From HGM12587 sp964602445 (lineage in GTDB: Bacteria; Bacillota; Clostridia; Lachnospirales; Lachnospiraceae), in NCBI GenBank assembly GCA_964602445.1, contig CAZRQV010000005.1, positions 1-64,000 on the forward strand: a stretch of 64,000 nucleotides of DNA, in the 5' to 3' direction. Every line of letters begins with the position of its first letter. Position 1 is the stretch's first letter. The notes below the pieces were generated by a model. It worked only from the letters and a program-made list of their open reading frames with translations. It was not told the origin of the DNA and did no database searches. This document shows, one piece after another, positions 36,556 through 45,724 of the stretch. The translations under genes were made by a program, and so were the position numbers.

Positions 36556-38918
36556 TATTCCAGCAGTCCCAGTTCTTTTCCTTTGACCATTGCCTGTCCC
36601 CTGCTGTTTACTTCTAATTTTTTATACAGATTATAAATATGCCCTTTGACCGTAGGCAGCTTTAATCCTAATTCTTCACAGATCTCCGCATTGCTCATGC
36701 CTCGTCCAATATCCTGTAAAATAATCGTTTCCATCATCGTCAGATGTTCTCTCACATCTTCCTCTTTGATACTTGAAGTTCGTTTATTCATTTTCTTTGC
36801 ATTTCGTAGAATTGTATCCAGATATTCTTCCCATGGCATTCTCTGTACATTTCCATAATGATACTTCTTTTTATGGCTCCAATTCTCCGGGAAATTTAAT
36901 TTCTGCCATTCCAGATGCGTTTCCAGTACCTGCTGTCCCAGTTTCCCATATTCTGTATAAAACCGTACATACCGACTGGCAGAACAAAGTAAAAATGATT
37001 CTATCGCATTCTTGATTGCCTGACCTTTGTAGTCTTTTTCCATATGAATCACTGCGTAAGCAAATAGAAGTTCTGACAGAAAGAGGTTTCTGTGATATAC
37101 CTGCAGATACGGCACAAGTTTCTTCAAAAGTTTCTCTGCACGATCAAATTGATTTAACCGCAGATAACCTTTCGCCCTGCAGCAAAGCGTCATATAGTTA
37201 TCTTCATTTACAATTACGGTATTTTCATTATTGGCATATCGGAGCCATTTTGCCATTTTTTCCCTTGCACCATACCAAGGTGCATGGATGTTGATGATCG
37301 CTTCCGCAAGTTTTCTGCACAACGGACTTTCTTCTTTGGATAATACTTCTTCCAGCGCTTTGATCTGATCGGTCTGTATTTCTTCCGGCTGCATTTTCTG
37401 CGATTTACAAAGAAGATATAACTTTGCCACATGAATCTGCCAGGAATCCTGCTCTGCATCGATCTTCTCCAGAAAATACCAGTCTTTTTCTGCAATACTG
37501 TCCTTTCTCCGGGTTTCCAGATCATAGTCCAGTCTTGCAAGTCGATAGCATTTCCACTCTTTTTCTCCGAAAACAGTTTTCCAGACCTTGGCCCGCTGTT
37601 TTTCTTCCTTCGCTGTACATGCAAATAACCCTGACAAATCTCTCAAACCACAAAGATAACTCACGGAACTTCCAAGCATCTGATATAATTGGAATTTACG
37701 CCCGTCTTCGTACTCTCTCTCTGCAAGTTCCATCCATTCGTTCAGCGAAATCCGGGGATCTAAATAGCATAAATTGATCAATACTTCCCGTGTATCAAAT
37801 TCTCTGTTTCCTATCTTCTGTACATTTCCGATCTCTTTTCGCAGTTTTTCAAATTGCTGTGTCCGATAATAATACACCCCTCGCAAATAACATTCCTGAG
37901 GTGTTTTTCCTTTCCATTTTAAGACATCTTCTGTAAAAAGCTCCAATTGATAAATACGGTTCCAGTATTTCAGCATCATTTTCCGATAAAATGCTTCTGC
38001 CCCCGCTTTTTTTACACAGGAAAATGCTTCTGCTATCATTCCATGAGCTTCATACCATTCGTTTTCTTTTCCAAGCTCCGGCAAATGCTCCGTTATATAA
38101 TTGCGAAACAAAGAAAACAGTTTCCAACGATGTTTTTCTGCATCAAACTGCAGCAGTCCTTTTCTCTGCAGATTTTCCAATCGTTCTCCAGCTTCTGTAA
38201 ATCCACAAAAATACTCCAGAAATGATTCATTTACCCACGGACAGCCTGCCGCATAAGACAATATTTCCCCTTCTTCCGCTGTCAGATCACCAAGAATTCT
38301 GGTCTCAATATAATTTCTGATCTCATGACTCTGCAGAAGTTCTTCCAGTTTCTTTTCCTCCTGATGTTCCGCAAGATGTATCAATGCACTGACACATCCA
38401 GGCCAACCGCCGGTCTTTTCATATAATGCTTCCGGATTCAGAGAATGATTTCCATGTTTGACCAGCATTCGAACCTCTTCCAGCGAAAACAGAAGTTTCT
38501 TCATCGGAACAAGTCCCATCTTTCCTTTCCACAAAAGATCCAAAAGCAGCGAATGCGGTTTTTCACGGCTTACCAGAATCACCCGATGATTTTCTTCCAT
38601 GTTCTCTATATAGTCCGCCAAAAAAGCAGCGTTTGGATCACTCATTTTTTCGGTACCCTGTTCCAAAATAATCCACATTTCTTCACTGTTCTTTTTGACC
38701 TGATTCATCTTTTCACAGAAAACAGAAAAATTTCCGGATTCTTTTGTCAGATCAAAGGTAATTGTCGCTGTCTTTAAATGCTTTTTCTGCAGCATTTCCA
38801 CTGCCGTTGTTTTTCCTGCTGCTGCATTTCCTTCTATATAAATAGAAGGGAATCTTCTGATTCCCTCCTCTAACGTCTTTGTCTTATCAACTTCATATAG
38901 ACTATCTTTATTCTGCAT
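36555..38918 (-). CDS. MalT-like LuxR-family regulator (large ATP-binding type)
   Basis: A 787-residue regulator of the LAL class. A P-loop GNAAAGKTTA is near residue 30, followed by a STAND-type ATPase region with LSRE-like VILVSREK. The middle (about 330-700) is helical and repeat-like, fitting TPR-type sensor repeats. The C-terminal LuxR helix-turn-helix is RGMSNAEICEELGLKLPTVK then GHIYNLYKKL. Such proteins activate transcription when a ligand is sensed. Its start overlaps the PqqD2 stop by 11 bases, so both are made together. It is the natural candidate to control the island; its targets and ligand are unknown. Confidence 0.85.
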   Translation of the reverse strand: MQNKDSLYEVDKTKTLEEGIRRFPSIYIEGNAAAGKTTAVEMLQKKHLKTATITFDLTKESGNFSVFCEKMNQVKKNSEEMWIILEQGTEKMSDPNAAFLADYIENMEENHRVILVSREKPHSLLLDLLWKGKMGLVPMKKLLFSLEEVRMLVKHGNHSLNPEALYEKTGGWPGCVSALIHLAEHQEEKKLEELLQSHEIRNYIETRILGDLTAEEGEILSYAAGCPWVNESFLEYFCGFTEAGERLENLQRKGLLQFDAEKHRWKLFSLFRNYITEHLPELGKENEWYEAHGMIAEAFSCVKKAGAEAFYRKMMLKYWNRIYQLELFTEDVLKWKGKTPQECYLRGVYYYRTQQFEKLRKEIGNVQKIGNREFDTREVLINLCYLDPRISLNEWMELAEREYEDGRKFQLYQMLGSSVSYLCGLRDLSGLFACTAKEEKQRAKVWKTVFGEKEWKCYRLARLDYDLETRRKDSIAEKDWYFLEKIDAEQDSWQIHVAKLYLLCKSQKMQPEEIQTDQIKALEEVLSKEESPLCRKLAEAIINIHAPWYGAREKMAKWLRYANNENTVIVNEDNYMTLCCRAKGYLRLNQFDRAEKLLKKLVPYLQVYHRNLFLSELLFAYAVIHMEKDYKGQAIKNAIESFLLCSASRYVRFYTEYGKLGQQVLETHLEWQKLNFPENWSHKKKYHYGNVQRMPWEEYLDTILRNAKKMNKRTSSIKEEDVREHLTMMETIILQDIGRGMSNAEICEELGLKLPTVKGHIYNLYKKLEVNSRGQAMVKGKELGLLE

Positions 38919-39192
38919 TTATTTCATCCTTTGCAAGAATCCCGCCTTCTGCAAGCTTATCCAAAAATTCCTGAATATCTTCTCTGGCAACCTCTTCTTC
39001 TACATCATATTCTGCCAGTACACCTTGAACCAATGTTTCTAAAGTCACTTCTTCTTGAAGCATTTTCCACAATGTGACTCCGACTTCGTTCACTGTGATC
39101 AATCCATTAAAATCTAAAACCGTACGACCGGTCGGGATAATAATATAATCTCCCGCAATCTCCCTAAGTATAAAATCTTTTTCTATACGCAT
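38908..39192 (-). CDS. PqqD-like peptide chaperone 2
   Basis: A 94-residue PqqD-family protein. I choose the ATG at 39192 (MRIEKDFILREIAGDYIIIP), eight bases after GAAGG; the ATG at 39207 has no SD. It aligns with PqqD1: [FY]-[IV]-L-R-x-I-A-G-[ED]-x-[IV]-[IV]-[IV]-P-T-G, then FNGLITVNEVG. The C-terminal helix ends in FLDKLAEGGIL. Placed before a LuxR regulator rather than a radical SAM gene, it may link leader recognition to gene control, or supply either enzyme in trans. Confidence 0.82.
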   Translation of the reverse strand: MRIEKDFILREIAGDYIIIPTGRTVLDFNGLITVNEVGVTLWKMLQEEVTLETLVQGVLAEYDVEEEVAREDIQEFLDKLAEGGILAKDEINAE

Positions 39193-39233
39193 AATACAGA
39201 CCTTCATTCATTATCTAAATTATAACTAGCGTC

Positions 39234-39262
39234 ATTATAGCCTATAATAAATGGAGTTTCAA
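39234..39262 (-). promoter_or_regulatory. Promoter of PqqD2-LuxR
   Basis: TTGAAA (39262-39257) and TATAAT (39239-39234) on the minus strand are 17 bases apart, just after the guaA stop codon. Confidence 0.85.
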
Positions 39263-39270
39263 TATCTTTT

Positions 39271-40815
39271 TTACTCAAATTCAATGGTTCCAGGTGGTTT
39301 CGAAGTCAGGTCATACAGTACTCTGTTTACTCCCTTAACTTCATTGATGATTCTGCTCATTACTTTATTCAGCACTTCATAAGGAATTTCTGTTGCTTCC
39401 GCTGTCATGAAATCTACTGTATTTACAGCTCTTAATGCGACTGCATAATCATAGGTTCTTTCATCACCCATAACCCCTACGGAGCGCATATTGGTCAATG
39501 CTGCAAAATACTGTCCAATGCCCTGATCCAGACCTGCCTTAGCGATTTCTTCCCGATAAATTGCATCTGCATCCTGTACGATCCGTACTTTTTCGGCGGT
39601 AACTTCTCCGATGATACGTACCCCCAGTCCCGGTCCCGGGAATGGCTGACGAAATACCAGATATTCCGGAATTCCAAGTTCCAAACCTGCTTTACGTACT
39701 TCATCTTTAAAAAGATCTCTTAATGGTTCGATGATTTCTTTGAATTCGATGTGATCTGGAAGCGCACCTACATTATGATGAGATTTGATCACTGCGGATT
39801 CTCCGCCCAGACCACTTTCTACCACATCCGGATAGATGGTTCCCTGAACAAGGAAGTCTACCGCACCGATCTTCTTTGCTTCTTCCTCAAACACACGGAT
39901 AAATTCTTCACCGATGATACTTCTTTTCTCCTCCGGTTCTGTAACTCCTGCTAATTTTTCATAAAAACGATCCTGTGCATTGACACGGATAAAATTCAAA
40001 TCATAATTGCCGTTCGGTCCAAATACCGCTTCTACTTCATCTCCTTCATTTTTACGAAGAAGTCCATGATCTACAAACACACAGGTAAGCTGTTCGCCCA
40101 CTGCTTTTGACAGAAGAACTGCTGCGACAGAAGAATCCACACCGCCGGATAATCCGCAAAGTACTTTTCCTTTGCCGACTTTTTCACGGATTGCCTGAAT
40201 TGCATTTTCTACAAATGCATCCATTTTCCAGTCACCGGAACACTGGCACACCTGATACACAAAGTTGGAAAGCATCTTTGTTCCTTCCTGTGTATGAAGC
40301 ACTTCCGGATGGAACTGGATCGCATACAGACGATCTTCCGGTTTTTCAGCGGCTGCTACCGGACAATCCGCAGTATAGGCAGAAATCTGAAATCCCGGTG
40401 CGGTCTTGGAAATATAATCGAAGTGACTCATCCAGCAGATCGTTGTTGGAGATACATTGGCAAATAACGCAGAACCATTATCTACAAATACTTCTGTTTT
40501 TCCATATTCACGAACCGGTGCTTTTTCCACTTTACCGCCTAAAACATGCATCATTAACTGGGCACCATAGCAAAGTCCCAGCACCGGAATACCTAACTCA
40601 AACAATTCCTTCGTATAAGTCGGTGCACCTTCTTCATAGCAGCTGTTCGGACCACCGGTCAAAATGATTCCCTTCGGATTCATTTCTTTGATCTTTTCGA
40701 TCTCTGTTTTGTAAGAATAAATCTCACAGTAAACATTACATTCACGGACACGGCGGGCTACCAGCTGGTTATACTGTCCGCCAAAGTCAATGACAATGAT
40801 TGTCTCTCTCTTCAC
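39271..40815 (-). CDS. guaA: GMP synthase (glutamine-hydrolysing)
   Basis: It converts XMP, ATP and glutamine to GMP. I choose the GTG at 40815 ([18 protein letters not shown]), seven bases from GGAGG; the open frame to 40848 has no SD. 514 residues. The glutaminase domain has Cys in GLCYGAQLM and the His/Glu pair in FHPEVLHTQ. The ATP-pyrophosphatase has [12 protein letters not shown]. The C-terminal dimer domain ends [10 protein letters not shown] (TIEWE is usual). The 3' end of guaA is a known site for genomic islands, and the island starts here, but no duplicated end was found. Confidence 0.97.
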   Translation of the reverse strand: MKRETIIVIDFGGQYNQLVARRVRECNVYCEIYSYKTEIEKIKEMNPKGIILTGGPNSCYEEGAPTYTKELFELGIPVLGLCYGAQLMMHVLGGKVEKAPVREYGKTEVFVDNGSALFANVSPTTICWMSHFDYISKTAPGFQISAYTADCPVAAAEKPEDRLYAIQFHPEVLHTQEGTKMLSNFVYQVCQCSGDWKMDAFVENAIQAIREKVGKGKVLCGLSGGVDSSVAAVLLSKAVGEQLTCVFVDHGLLRKNEGDEVEAVFGPNGNYDLNFIRVNAQDRFYEKLAGVTEPEEKRSIIGEEFIRVFEEEAKKIGAVDFLVQGTIYPDVVESGLGGESAVIKSHHNVGALPDHIEFKEIIEPLRDLFKDEVRKAGLELGIPEYLVFRQPFPGPGLGVRIIGEVTAEKVRIVQDADAIYREEIAKAGLDQGIGQYFAALTNMRSVGVMGDERTYDYAVALRAVNTVDFMTAEATEIPYEVLNKVMSRIINEVKGVNRVLYDLTSKPPGTIEFE

Positions 40816-40875
40816 GCTTTTTCCTCCATCATTCGCAGTTACAAACACTGATACAGATCAATTGTTAATAGAGAA

Positions 40876-40904
40876 ATTATAAAAAATGGCTTTTTATTTT
40901 TCAA
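40876..40904 (-). promoter_or_regulatory. Promoter of guaA
   Basis: TTGAAA (40904-40899) and TATAAT (40881-40876) on the minus strand are 17 bases apart, between spoIIID and guaA. No purine riboswitch was recognised in the short leader. Confidence 0.8.
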
Positions 40905-40960
40905 TTATTTATTACTTATATTTTCACTTTCAATTATAAGTTATACGCATAGATCTGTAA

Positions 40961-41221
40961 TTAACTGCATGCGTGTTTATGCAAATATTTCTCTTTCGTT
41001 GCCATACCGCCGCGGATGTGACGCTCCTGCTTATTGATCTCCAGTACCCCCCGTACTTCTTTCGCCAGTGCGGGATTGATCTGACGCAGCCGGTCTGTAC
41101 AATCTTTATGTACCGTCGATTTTGAAATCCCAAACTGTTTTGCTGCCTGTCTGACGGTTGCATTATTTTCTATGATATAGTTTGCGACTTCTACCGCTCT
41201 TTCTTCAATATAATCTTTCAA
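40961..41221 (-). CDS. spoIIID: Sporulation transcription factor SpoIIID
   Basis: This DNA-binding protein controls mother-cell genes during sporulation. I choose the TTG at 41221 (M-KDYIEERAVEVANYII) because AGGGGA lies at normal spacing; the open frame to 41236 would start inside the SD hairpin. 86 residues, with helix-turn-helix ATVRQAAKQFGISKSTVHKD and the conserved INPALAKEVRGVLEINKQER. Its SD and TTG lie inside a terminator-like hairpin, so translation may be strongly controlled. Confidence 0.93.
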   Translation of the reverse strand: MKDYIEERAVEVANYIIENNATVRQAAKQFGISKSTVHKDCTDRLRQINPALAKEVRGVLEINKQERHIRGGMATKEKYLHKHACS

Positions 41222-41265
41222 AAAAATCCCCTGCAAACATCTTTTTACAATGTATGCAGAGGATT
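41220..41265 (-). terminator. Terminator overlapping the spoIIID ribosome site
   Basis: The minus strand folds AATCCTCTGCA (41265-41255) with TGCAGGGGATT (41235-41225), one G-U pair, loop 19 bases, followed by seven T. This ends the phosphoesterase transcript, yet its 3' arm is the spoIIID SD and the T-run abuts the TTG start. Confidence 0.75.
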
Positions 41266-41294
41266 CTCCTGATATTCTATTCTTCGTATGCTCT

Positions 41295-41915
41295 TTATGT
41301 TCCGATTTCCGGCGAAACTGTTTTCATTTTTTCTTCATGATAGGCAATCCACTCATCTAAGCCCATCGGTACATAATCTGAATACATGCAAAAGCAGTTC
41401 AGCAAATTACATGGGATTTGGGATTCTCCATGTACCGTATTGCGGGTAATGTACTGAAACTGTTCCAGCAGCCGCTGATCCTGCGTATCATGTACATGAC
41501 CATGCAGCATATAGGTTTTCGGATTGCCATGCTTGCTCAAACGGTACTGACCGTTATAACACATGACCGGATAATGGGACAAGATTACTTTTCTCCCATT
41601 ATCATGCATTTCTGCATAGGAACGCACCCACACAAATCGGGACGGATCAAAGGCTTTGTCTTTGATAAAACGATCATGATTTCCCTGAAGTAGATAAATC
41701 TTTCCTTTCAGCTGCTCTACGATCACTTTCGTCTGCTCCCACGTTCCCATGGAAAGATCTCCGAGTACTACGACTTCATCATTTTTCCGCACACGGCGGT
41801 TCCACTGAGCGATCATATGATCATTCATGTCCTGCTCATCACGAAATCCACGGCAATCCATGGCATGATTTAACGCATCATGATAAAAGTGCAGATCGGA
41901 AATATAATATCGCAT
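41295..41915 (-). CDS. Calcineurin-like metallophosphoesterase
   Basis: A 206-residue phosphoesterase. The ATG at 41915 (MRYYISDLHFYHDALNHAM) starts one base after the stop of the trigger-factor-like gene. Metal-binding motifs are clear: SDLHF, GDLSMG, GNHD, SHYP and GHVH. Substrate unknown; this cytosolic small-metallophosphoesterase type is common in Firmicutes. It is translated together with the lipoprotein gene. Confidence 0.88.
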   Translation of the reverse strand: MRYYISDLHFYHDALNHAMDCRGFRDEQDMNDHMIAQWNRRVRKNDEVVVLGDLSMGTWEQTKVIVEQLKGKIYLLQGNHDRFIKDKAFDPSRFVWVRSYAEMHDNGRKVILSHYPVMCYNGQYRLSKHGNPKTYMLHGHVHDTQDQRLLEQFQYITRNTVHGESQIPCNLLNCFCMYSDYVPMGLDEWIAYHEEKMKTVSPEIGT

Positions 41916-41916
41916 A

Positions 41917-43029
41917 TTATTCTGCCTCAACGACTGCGTTTTCTACCACAAATGCCATTGCTTTATCCATCAGAAGCTGTTCTGTCAGATTATCTTTGCC
42001 AACTGCTTCTTCAAAATCTGCCAGTTCTGTGTATCCGTAGTAAGTCATATAAGATTCTGCGCCTACTGTATAATCTTCTTCGGAAAGTTCGATGCCTTCT
42101 TTTTCAACGATGGCTTTTTTGATCAGTGTTTCCTGAATTGTGAAGGTTCCTGCTGTTCTGCACTGTTCTTCATACTGATCCATTGTCATTCCAAGCGCAT
42201 TGGTTACATAAGTTTCCAGATCTACACCATAATAGCTGGATGCCATGCTTTCGTACTGAGACATCATCTGTTCTACATATAATTCTACTTCTTCTTCAGT
42301 AATGTCGAACGTACTGTTCGCGATGATGGTTTCTAACAATGCATATTCTCTTTCACTTTCTGCTTCCTGCTGTTTGGATGCTTCCAGATTTTCTTTGATT
42401 CCTGCGTATAATGCATCTACATTGTCATACCCCTGTTCCTGAGCAAATGCATCACTTAAAGTTGCAGGTACACGTTCCCAGCATTCGTTTACTGTGATCG
42501 TAAATACAACTTCTGCGCCATTTAATTCTTCTACACCGTAATTTTCCGGGAATGTCATTGGACAATCTTTGGTTTCTCCTACTTTCATTCCTACGATGCT
42601 TTCTGCGAATCCATCAATATAGCGGTTGTTTTCAATGCTCAGTTCCTGACCCTGAGCTGTACCGCCGTCAAATGCAACGCCGTCTTTCTTTCCTTCATAA
42701 TCAATATTTACATAAGATGTTCCTGTAACAACATCCTGTGCATTTTTATCATAAGAGCTGGACAGAAGATACTGTACCTGTGTTTCTACTTCTTCTTCAG
42801 TAACAGTAGTATCTGCCGGTGTATAAGTAATTCCTTTGTATTCTCCCAGTTCTGTTAATGTACTGGTGCCTCTTGCACTGGTATCTAATTCTTCAGAATC
42901 AGTGCTATCATCCTGTGTCTGTTCTTCCACCGCTGAATCATTGGTGCTTCCTGTGTCTTTCTGTCCGCAGGCTGTTAACGATACTACCATGCATCCTGCT
43001 AAAAACATTGTTAATAATTTCTTTTTCAT
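41917..43029 (-). CDS. Lipoprotein with FKBP-type PPIase and trigger-factor C-terminal domain
   Basis: A 370-residue lipoprotein: signal peptide with lipobox LTAC (Cys about residue 21), a Ser/Thr/Asp/Glu-rich linker, an FKBP-type domain (about 90-190, with DYEGKKDGVAFDGG and VGMKVGETKDCPMTFPENYG) and a helical trigger-factor C-terminal domain (about 195-370). The ribosome-binding domain of trigger factor is absent. It is therefore a likely extracytoplasmic prolyl isomerase/foldase rather than the cytosolic trigger factor. It follows cls by 17 bases. Confidence 0.85.
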   Translation of the reverse strand: MKKKLLTMFLAGCMVVSLTACGQKDTGSTNDSAVEEQTQDDSTDSEELDTSARGTSTLTELGEYKGITYTPADTTVTEEEVETQVQYLLSSSYDKNAQDVVTGTSYVNIDYEGKKDGVAFDGGTAQGQELSIENNRYIDGFAESIVGMKVGETKDCPMTFPENYGVEELNGAEVVFTITVNECWERVPATLSDAFAQEQGYDNVDALYAGIKENLEASKQQEAESEREYALLETIIANSTFDITEEEVELYVEQMMSQYESMASSYYGVDLETYVTNALGMTMDQYEEQCRTAGTFTIQETLIKKAIVEKEGIELSEEDYTVGAESYMTYYGYTELADFEEAVGKDNLTEQLLMDKAMAFVVENAVVEAE

Positions 43030-43046
43030 ATTTTTCCTCCGTTTGT

Positions 43047-44522
43047 TTATAAAATAAAAGAAAACATTCTTGAAAACTGCTCCTTAATACGAATCATAAA
43101 ACTTCTTTTTTCATAAAGCTCCTGCGTGATCTGCGTACAGGATTCCAAATCTTTTTCGAAGATTGTTTCCAGTTTTTCCGTTATCTTCTGACTGTAAATC
43201 GTTGCATTTACTTCAAAATTTAACTGATAGCTTCGAACATCCATGTTCGCTGTTCCGTAACAGCTCACCAGTCCGTCACTCATCACTCCCTTTGCATGAA
43301 GAAAACCGTTATTATAAACATAACATTTTACTCCTGCTCCCAGCAGCTCTCCCACATAGGAATAGGTTGCCCAATATACCAGTGGATGATCCGGTTTGCA
43401 TGGAATCATGATCTTTACATCAATCCCGGAATAGGCTGCCATTTTTATTTCATTTAAAATCACTTCATCCGGTACCAGATATGGTGTCTGGATATAGACA
43501 TGATCTCTGGCTTTGCCGATCAGCTTCTGGTAATTATCACGAATCTCCTGATTTATCGTATCCGGCCCGCTGGAAATGATCTGCACACCTTCAGATCCTG
43601 CGCCGGCTGAAAATTCCCGAATCAGATTTTTCCGCTGAAACAGATCCTGCTTTACTGCATAATTCCAATCCAGAATAAAACGGATATGAAGACTGACCAC
43701 TGCAGATCCATATAATTTCAGATGAGTATCCCGCCAGTAGCCGAACTTTTGATCCAGCCCCAAATACTCTCTGCCGATATTAAAACCGCCTACATATGCT
43801 TTTTTTCCATCGATCACAATGATCTTTCGATGATTGCGGTAATTAATACGAAGATGCAGCCGTTTAAAAAATGCAGGAAAAAACTCTCCCACTTCGATTC
43901 CTTTGCTTCGGATCCGCTTCCAGTCCCGCCCTGTCATGGTTCTGCATCCCATACTGTCATACAGAATCCGCACCTCTACGCCTTCTTTTACTTTTTGTGC
44001 CAGAAGTTCTTCCAAGGCCTGCCAGAGCTCATCGTTTTTGATAATGTAAGATTGGATATGAACAAATTCCTTTGCATGATAAATTTCTTCATACAAATCC
44101 CGGAAATATTCTTTGCCGTCGGTATAGATTTCCACATCATTATCATCGGTATATACTGCCTTGGATGCGGTCAGATTATACATGACCAGATCGGAATAGC
44201 GTGACAGCATTCCATGATGATCCGCCGAAAATATCTGTCTGTTTTTTACCCGTTTTTCCTGACGGATCAAAGTCGAATTCAGAGCATCGTCTACCTCTTT
44301 GTTTTTGAACATTTTGCTCTTTCTCATATCCTGACCGAACAGAAGATAGAGCAAAAATCCAAGAACCGGAATAAAATACAGCACCAAAAGCCATGCCCAG
44401 ATTGTTTTGGGATCTCTGCGCTCAAAAAACACGATTATGATCGCCAGCAAAATATTCAAACCGAATAAGTGCTGCCATATGAAATGAAACACTGTAGAAA
44501 TCACAACAAAAATTTCCTCCAT
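43047..44522 (-). CDS. cls: Cardiolipin synthase
   Basis: It joins two phosphatidylglycerols to make cardiolipin at the membrane. I choose the ATG at 44522 (MEEIFVVISTVFHFIWQHLF) behind GGGAGG; 491 residues. Two N-terminal transmembrane helices (about 10-30 and 40-62) precede two phospholipase-D HKD motifs, HRKIIVIDG and HAKGVMSDG. Cotranscribed with the trigger-factor-like lipoprotein. An extended -10 (TGGTATACT) lies upstream at about 44563. Confidence 0.93.
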   Translation of the reverse strand: MEEIFVVISTVFHFIWQHLFGLNILLAIIIVFFERRDPKTIWAWLLVLYFIPVLGFLLYLLFGQDMRKSKMFKNKEVDDALNSTLIRQEKRVKNRQIFSADHHGMLSRYSDLVMYNLTASKAVYTDDNDVEIYTDGKEYFRDLYEEIYHAKEFVHIQSYIIKNDELWQALEELLAQKVKEGVEVRILYDSMGCRTMTGRDWKRIRSKGIEVGEFFPAFFKRLHLRINYRNHRKIIVIDGKKAYVGGFNIGREYLGLDQKFGYWRDTHLKLYGSAVVSLHIRFILDWNYAVKQDLFQRKNLIREFSAGAGSEGVQIISSGPDTINQEIRDNYQKLIGKARDHVYIQTPYLVPDEVILNEIKMAAYSGIDVKIMIPCKPDHPLVYWATYSYVGELLGAGVKCYVYNNGFLHAKGVMSDGLVSCYGTANMDVRSYQLNFEVNATIYSQKITEKLETIFEKDLESCTQITQELYEKRSFMIRIKEQFSRMFSFIL

Positions 44523-44633
44523 CGCTTTCTTCCTCCCGTTTCGTTTCACAAAGCTAAGTTACAGTATACCACAACTTTTGAAACATTAGTAGCATCAATC
44601 GCAGAAAATTATATGCGAAAAACACTCTTTGCT

Positions 44634-44662
44634 TGCTTAAATCCGGAAAGAATGGTAGAATA
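44634..44662 (+). promoter_or_regulatory. Promoter of the small membrane protein gene
   Basis: TTGCTT (44634-44639) and TAGAAT (44657-44662) are 17 bases apart, divergent from cls. Confidence 0.75.
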
Positions 44663-44717
44663 CGTACAGAATTGAAGAAATATCCTCTTTAGGATAAAAT
44701 ATACGGAGGTATAAAGC

Positions 44718-45152
44718 ATGTTTTGGAAGATTCTGATTGTGATTCTTGTTCTGATCGCAATTGCACTGGGGGTTCTGTATTATTTTGGAAATAAAATGCA
44801 GAAAAGACAGCGTGAACAGCAGGGACAGTTAGAGGCTATGGCCCAGACCGTATCCATGCTCATCATTGACAAAAAACGTCTGAAACTTAAGGAATCGGGT
44901 CTTCCGCAGATGGTGATCGACCAGACACCAAAATATCTGCGCCGTTCCAAACTTCCTGTTGTAAAAGCGAAAGTTGGTCCAAAGATCATGACTCTCATTG
45001 CAGATGAAAAGGTATTTGAAATCCTTCCTGTAAAAAAAGAATGTAAAGTTGTTGTCAGCGGTATTTACATTACAGAAGTCAAAAGTGCCCGCGGCGGTTT
45101 AGAACAGCCGGCACCAAAGAAAAAAGGCTTTTTTGCAAGATTCAAAAAATAA
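44718..45152 (+). CDS. Small membrane-anchored protein of unknown function
   Basis: A 144-residue protein after GGAGG. One N-terminal transmembrane helix (about 4-24), then a Gln/Arg-rich coil and a basic cytosolic domain (KRLKLKESGLPQMVIDQ, then KYLRRSKLPVVKAK), ending in a Lys-rich tail. I do not recognise a function. It is monocistronic, with a promoter upstream and a terminator just behind. Confidence 0.8.
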   Translation: MFWKILIVILVLIAIALGVLYYFGNKMQKRQREQQGQLEAMAQTVSMLIIDKKRLKLKESGLPQMVIDQTPKYLRRSKLPVVKAKVGPKIMTLIADEKVFEILPVKKECKVVVSGIYITEVKSARGGLEQPAPKKKGFFARFKK

Positions 45153-45173
45153 GCAAAAATGAAACAAAATGAC

Positions 45174-45213
45174 AAAACCACAAGTCCGGTGAACTCCGGT
45201 GCTTGTGGTTTTT
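45174..45213 (+). terminator. Terminator after the small membrane protein
   Basis: AAAACCACAAG and CTTGTGGTTTT flank a TCCGG/CCGGA-containing loop, followed by TTTCTGTTT. Confidence 0.88.
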
Positions 45214-45285
45214 CTGTTTCTGTATTTTTAAATTCTCAAAAAGCATTGCGTTTTACCCAAAAGTAAATTCTTCCGCATTTATCTT

Positions 45286-45723
45286 TTAAAACTGCTTCAG
45301 CTCTTTTTGGCAGATGTTCATTCGGACATTGCTCTCCGTGATCACTACTCCTTCGGTCTTTAAAGAATAGTCGATCATCAAAGTTACCTGTTCGTCTCCA
45401 ATCTCTGTCAAAAGCTGTTCTGTATAAACGGACATGGACAGCGGCCCCATCGGTGTCTGATAGATCATCTGATGTTCCCGATCTTTCTGAAATACCATTC
45501 TGGTAGATGCCGCGCCGCTTCTAAGCAATTCTACGCTGTCTTCTGTAAATTTAAGTGTGCTTTTGATCACACCGTCAATTCCTTCCATGACTTCCTCAAA
45601 CAGCACGTAATGCTTTCCATTTTTCTGAAAATACTGTCCCGGAGAAATCAGTTCTACCGGTTCATCTTTTTCTCCGTCTGTAGCATGAAGTCCTGAAATC
45701 GTCAATATAATATCTTTTGTCAT
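45286..45723 (-). CDS. DUF1934-family calycin-like protein
   Basis: A 145-residue protein of the DUF1934 family (lipocalin-like fold). Typical start MTKDIILTISG and the late V-x-x-DY-x-L segment. Function unknown. Its ATG follows the murI stop by one base, so expression is coupled to murI. Confidence 0.82.
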   Translation of the reverse strand: MTKDIILTISGLHATDGEKDEPVELISPGQYFQKNGKHYVLFEEVMEGIDGVIKSTLKFTEDSVELLRSGAASTRMVFQKDREHQMIYQTPMGPLSMSVYTEQLLTEIGDEQVTLMIDYSLKTEGVVITESNVRMNICQKELKQF

Positions 45724-45724
45724 A

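Noticed and set aside
39234..39300. guaA 3' end as the attachment site of the island
   Set aside because: guaA is a known island target and the island begins there, but I could not find a duplicated guaA end at the other boundary.
40816..40960. Purine riboswitch before guaA
   Set aside because: The leader between promoter and start is about 60 bases with no recognisable aptamer fold.
41917..43029. Ordinary cytosolic trigger factor
   Set aside because: Lipobox signal peptide at the N-terminus and no ribosome-binding domain.
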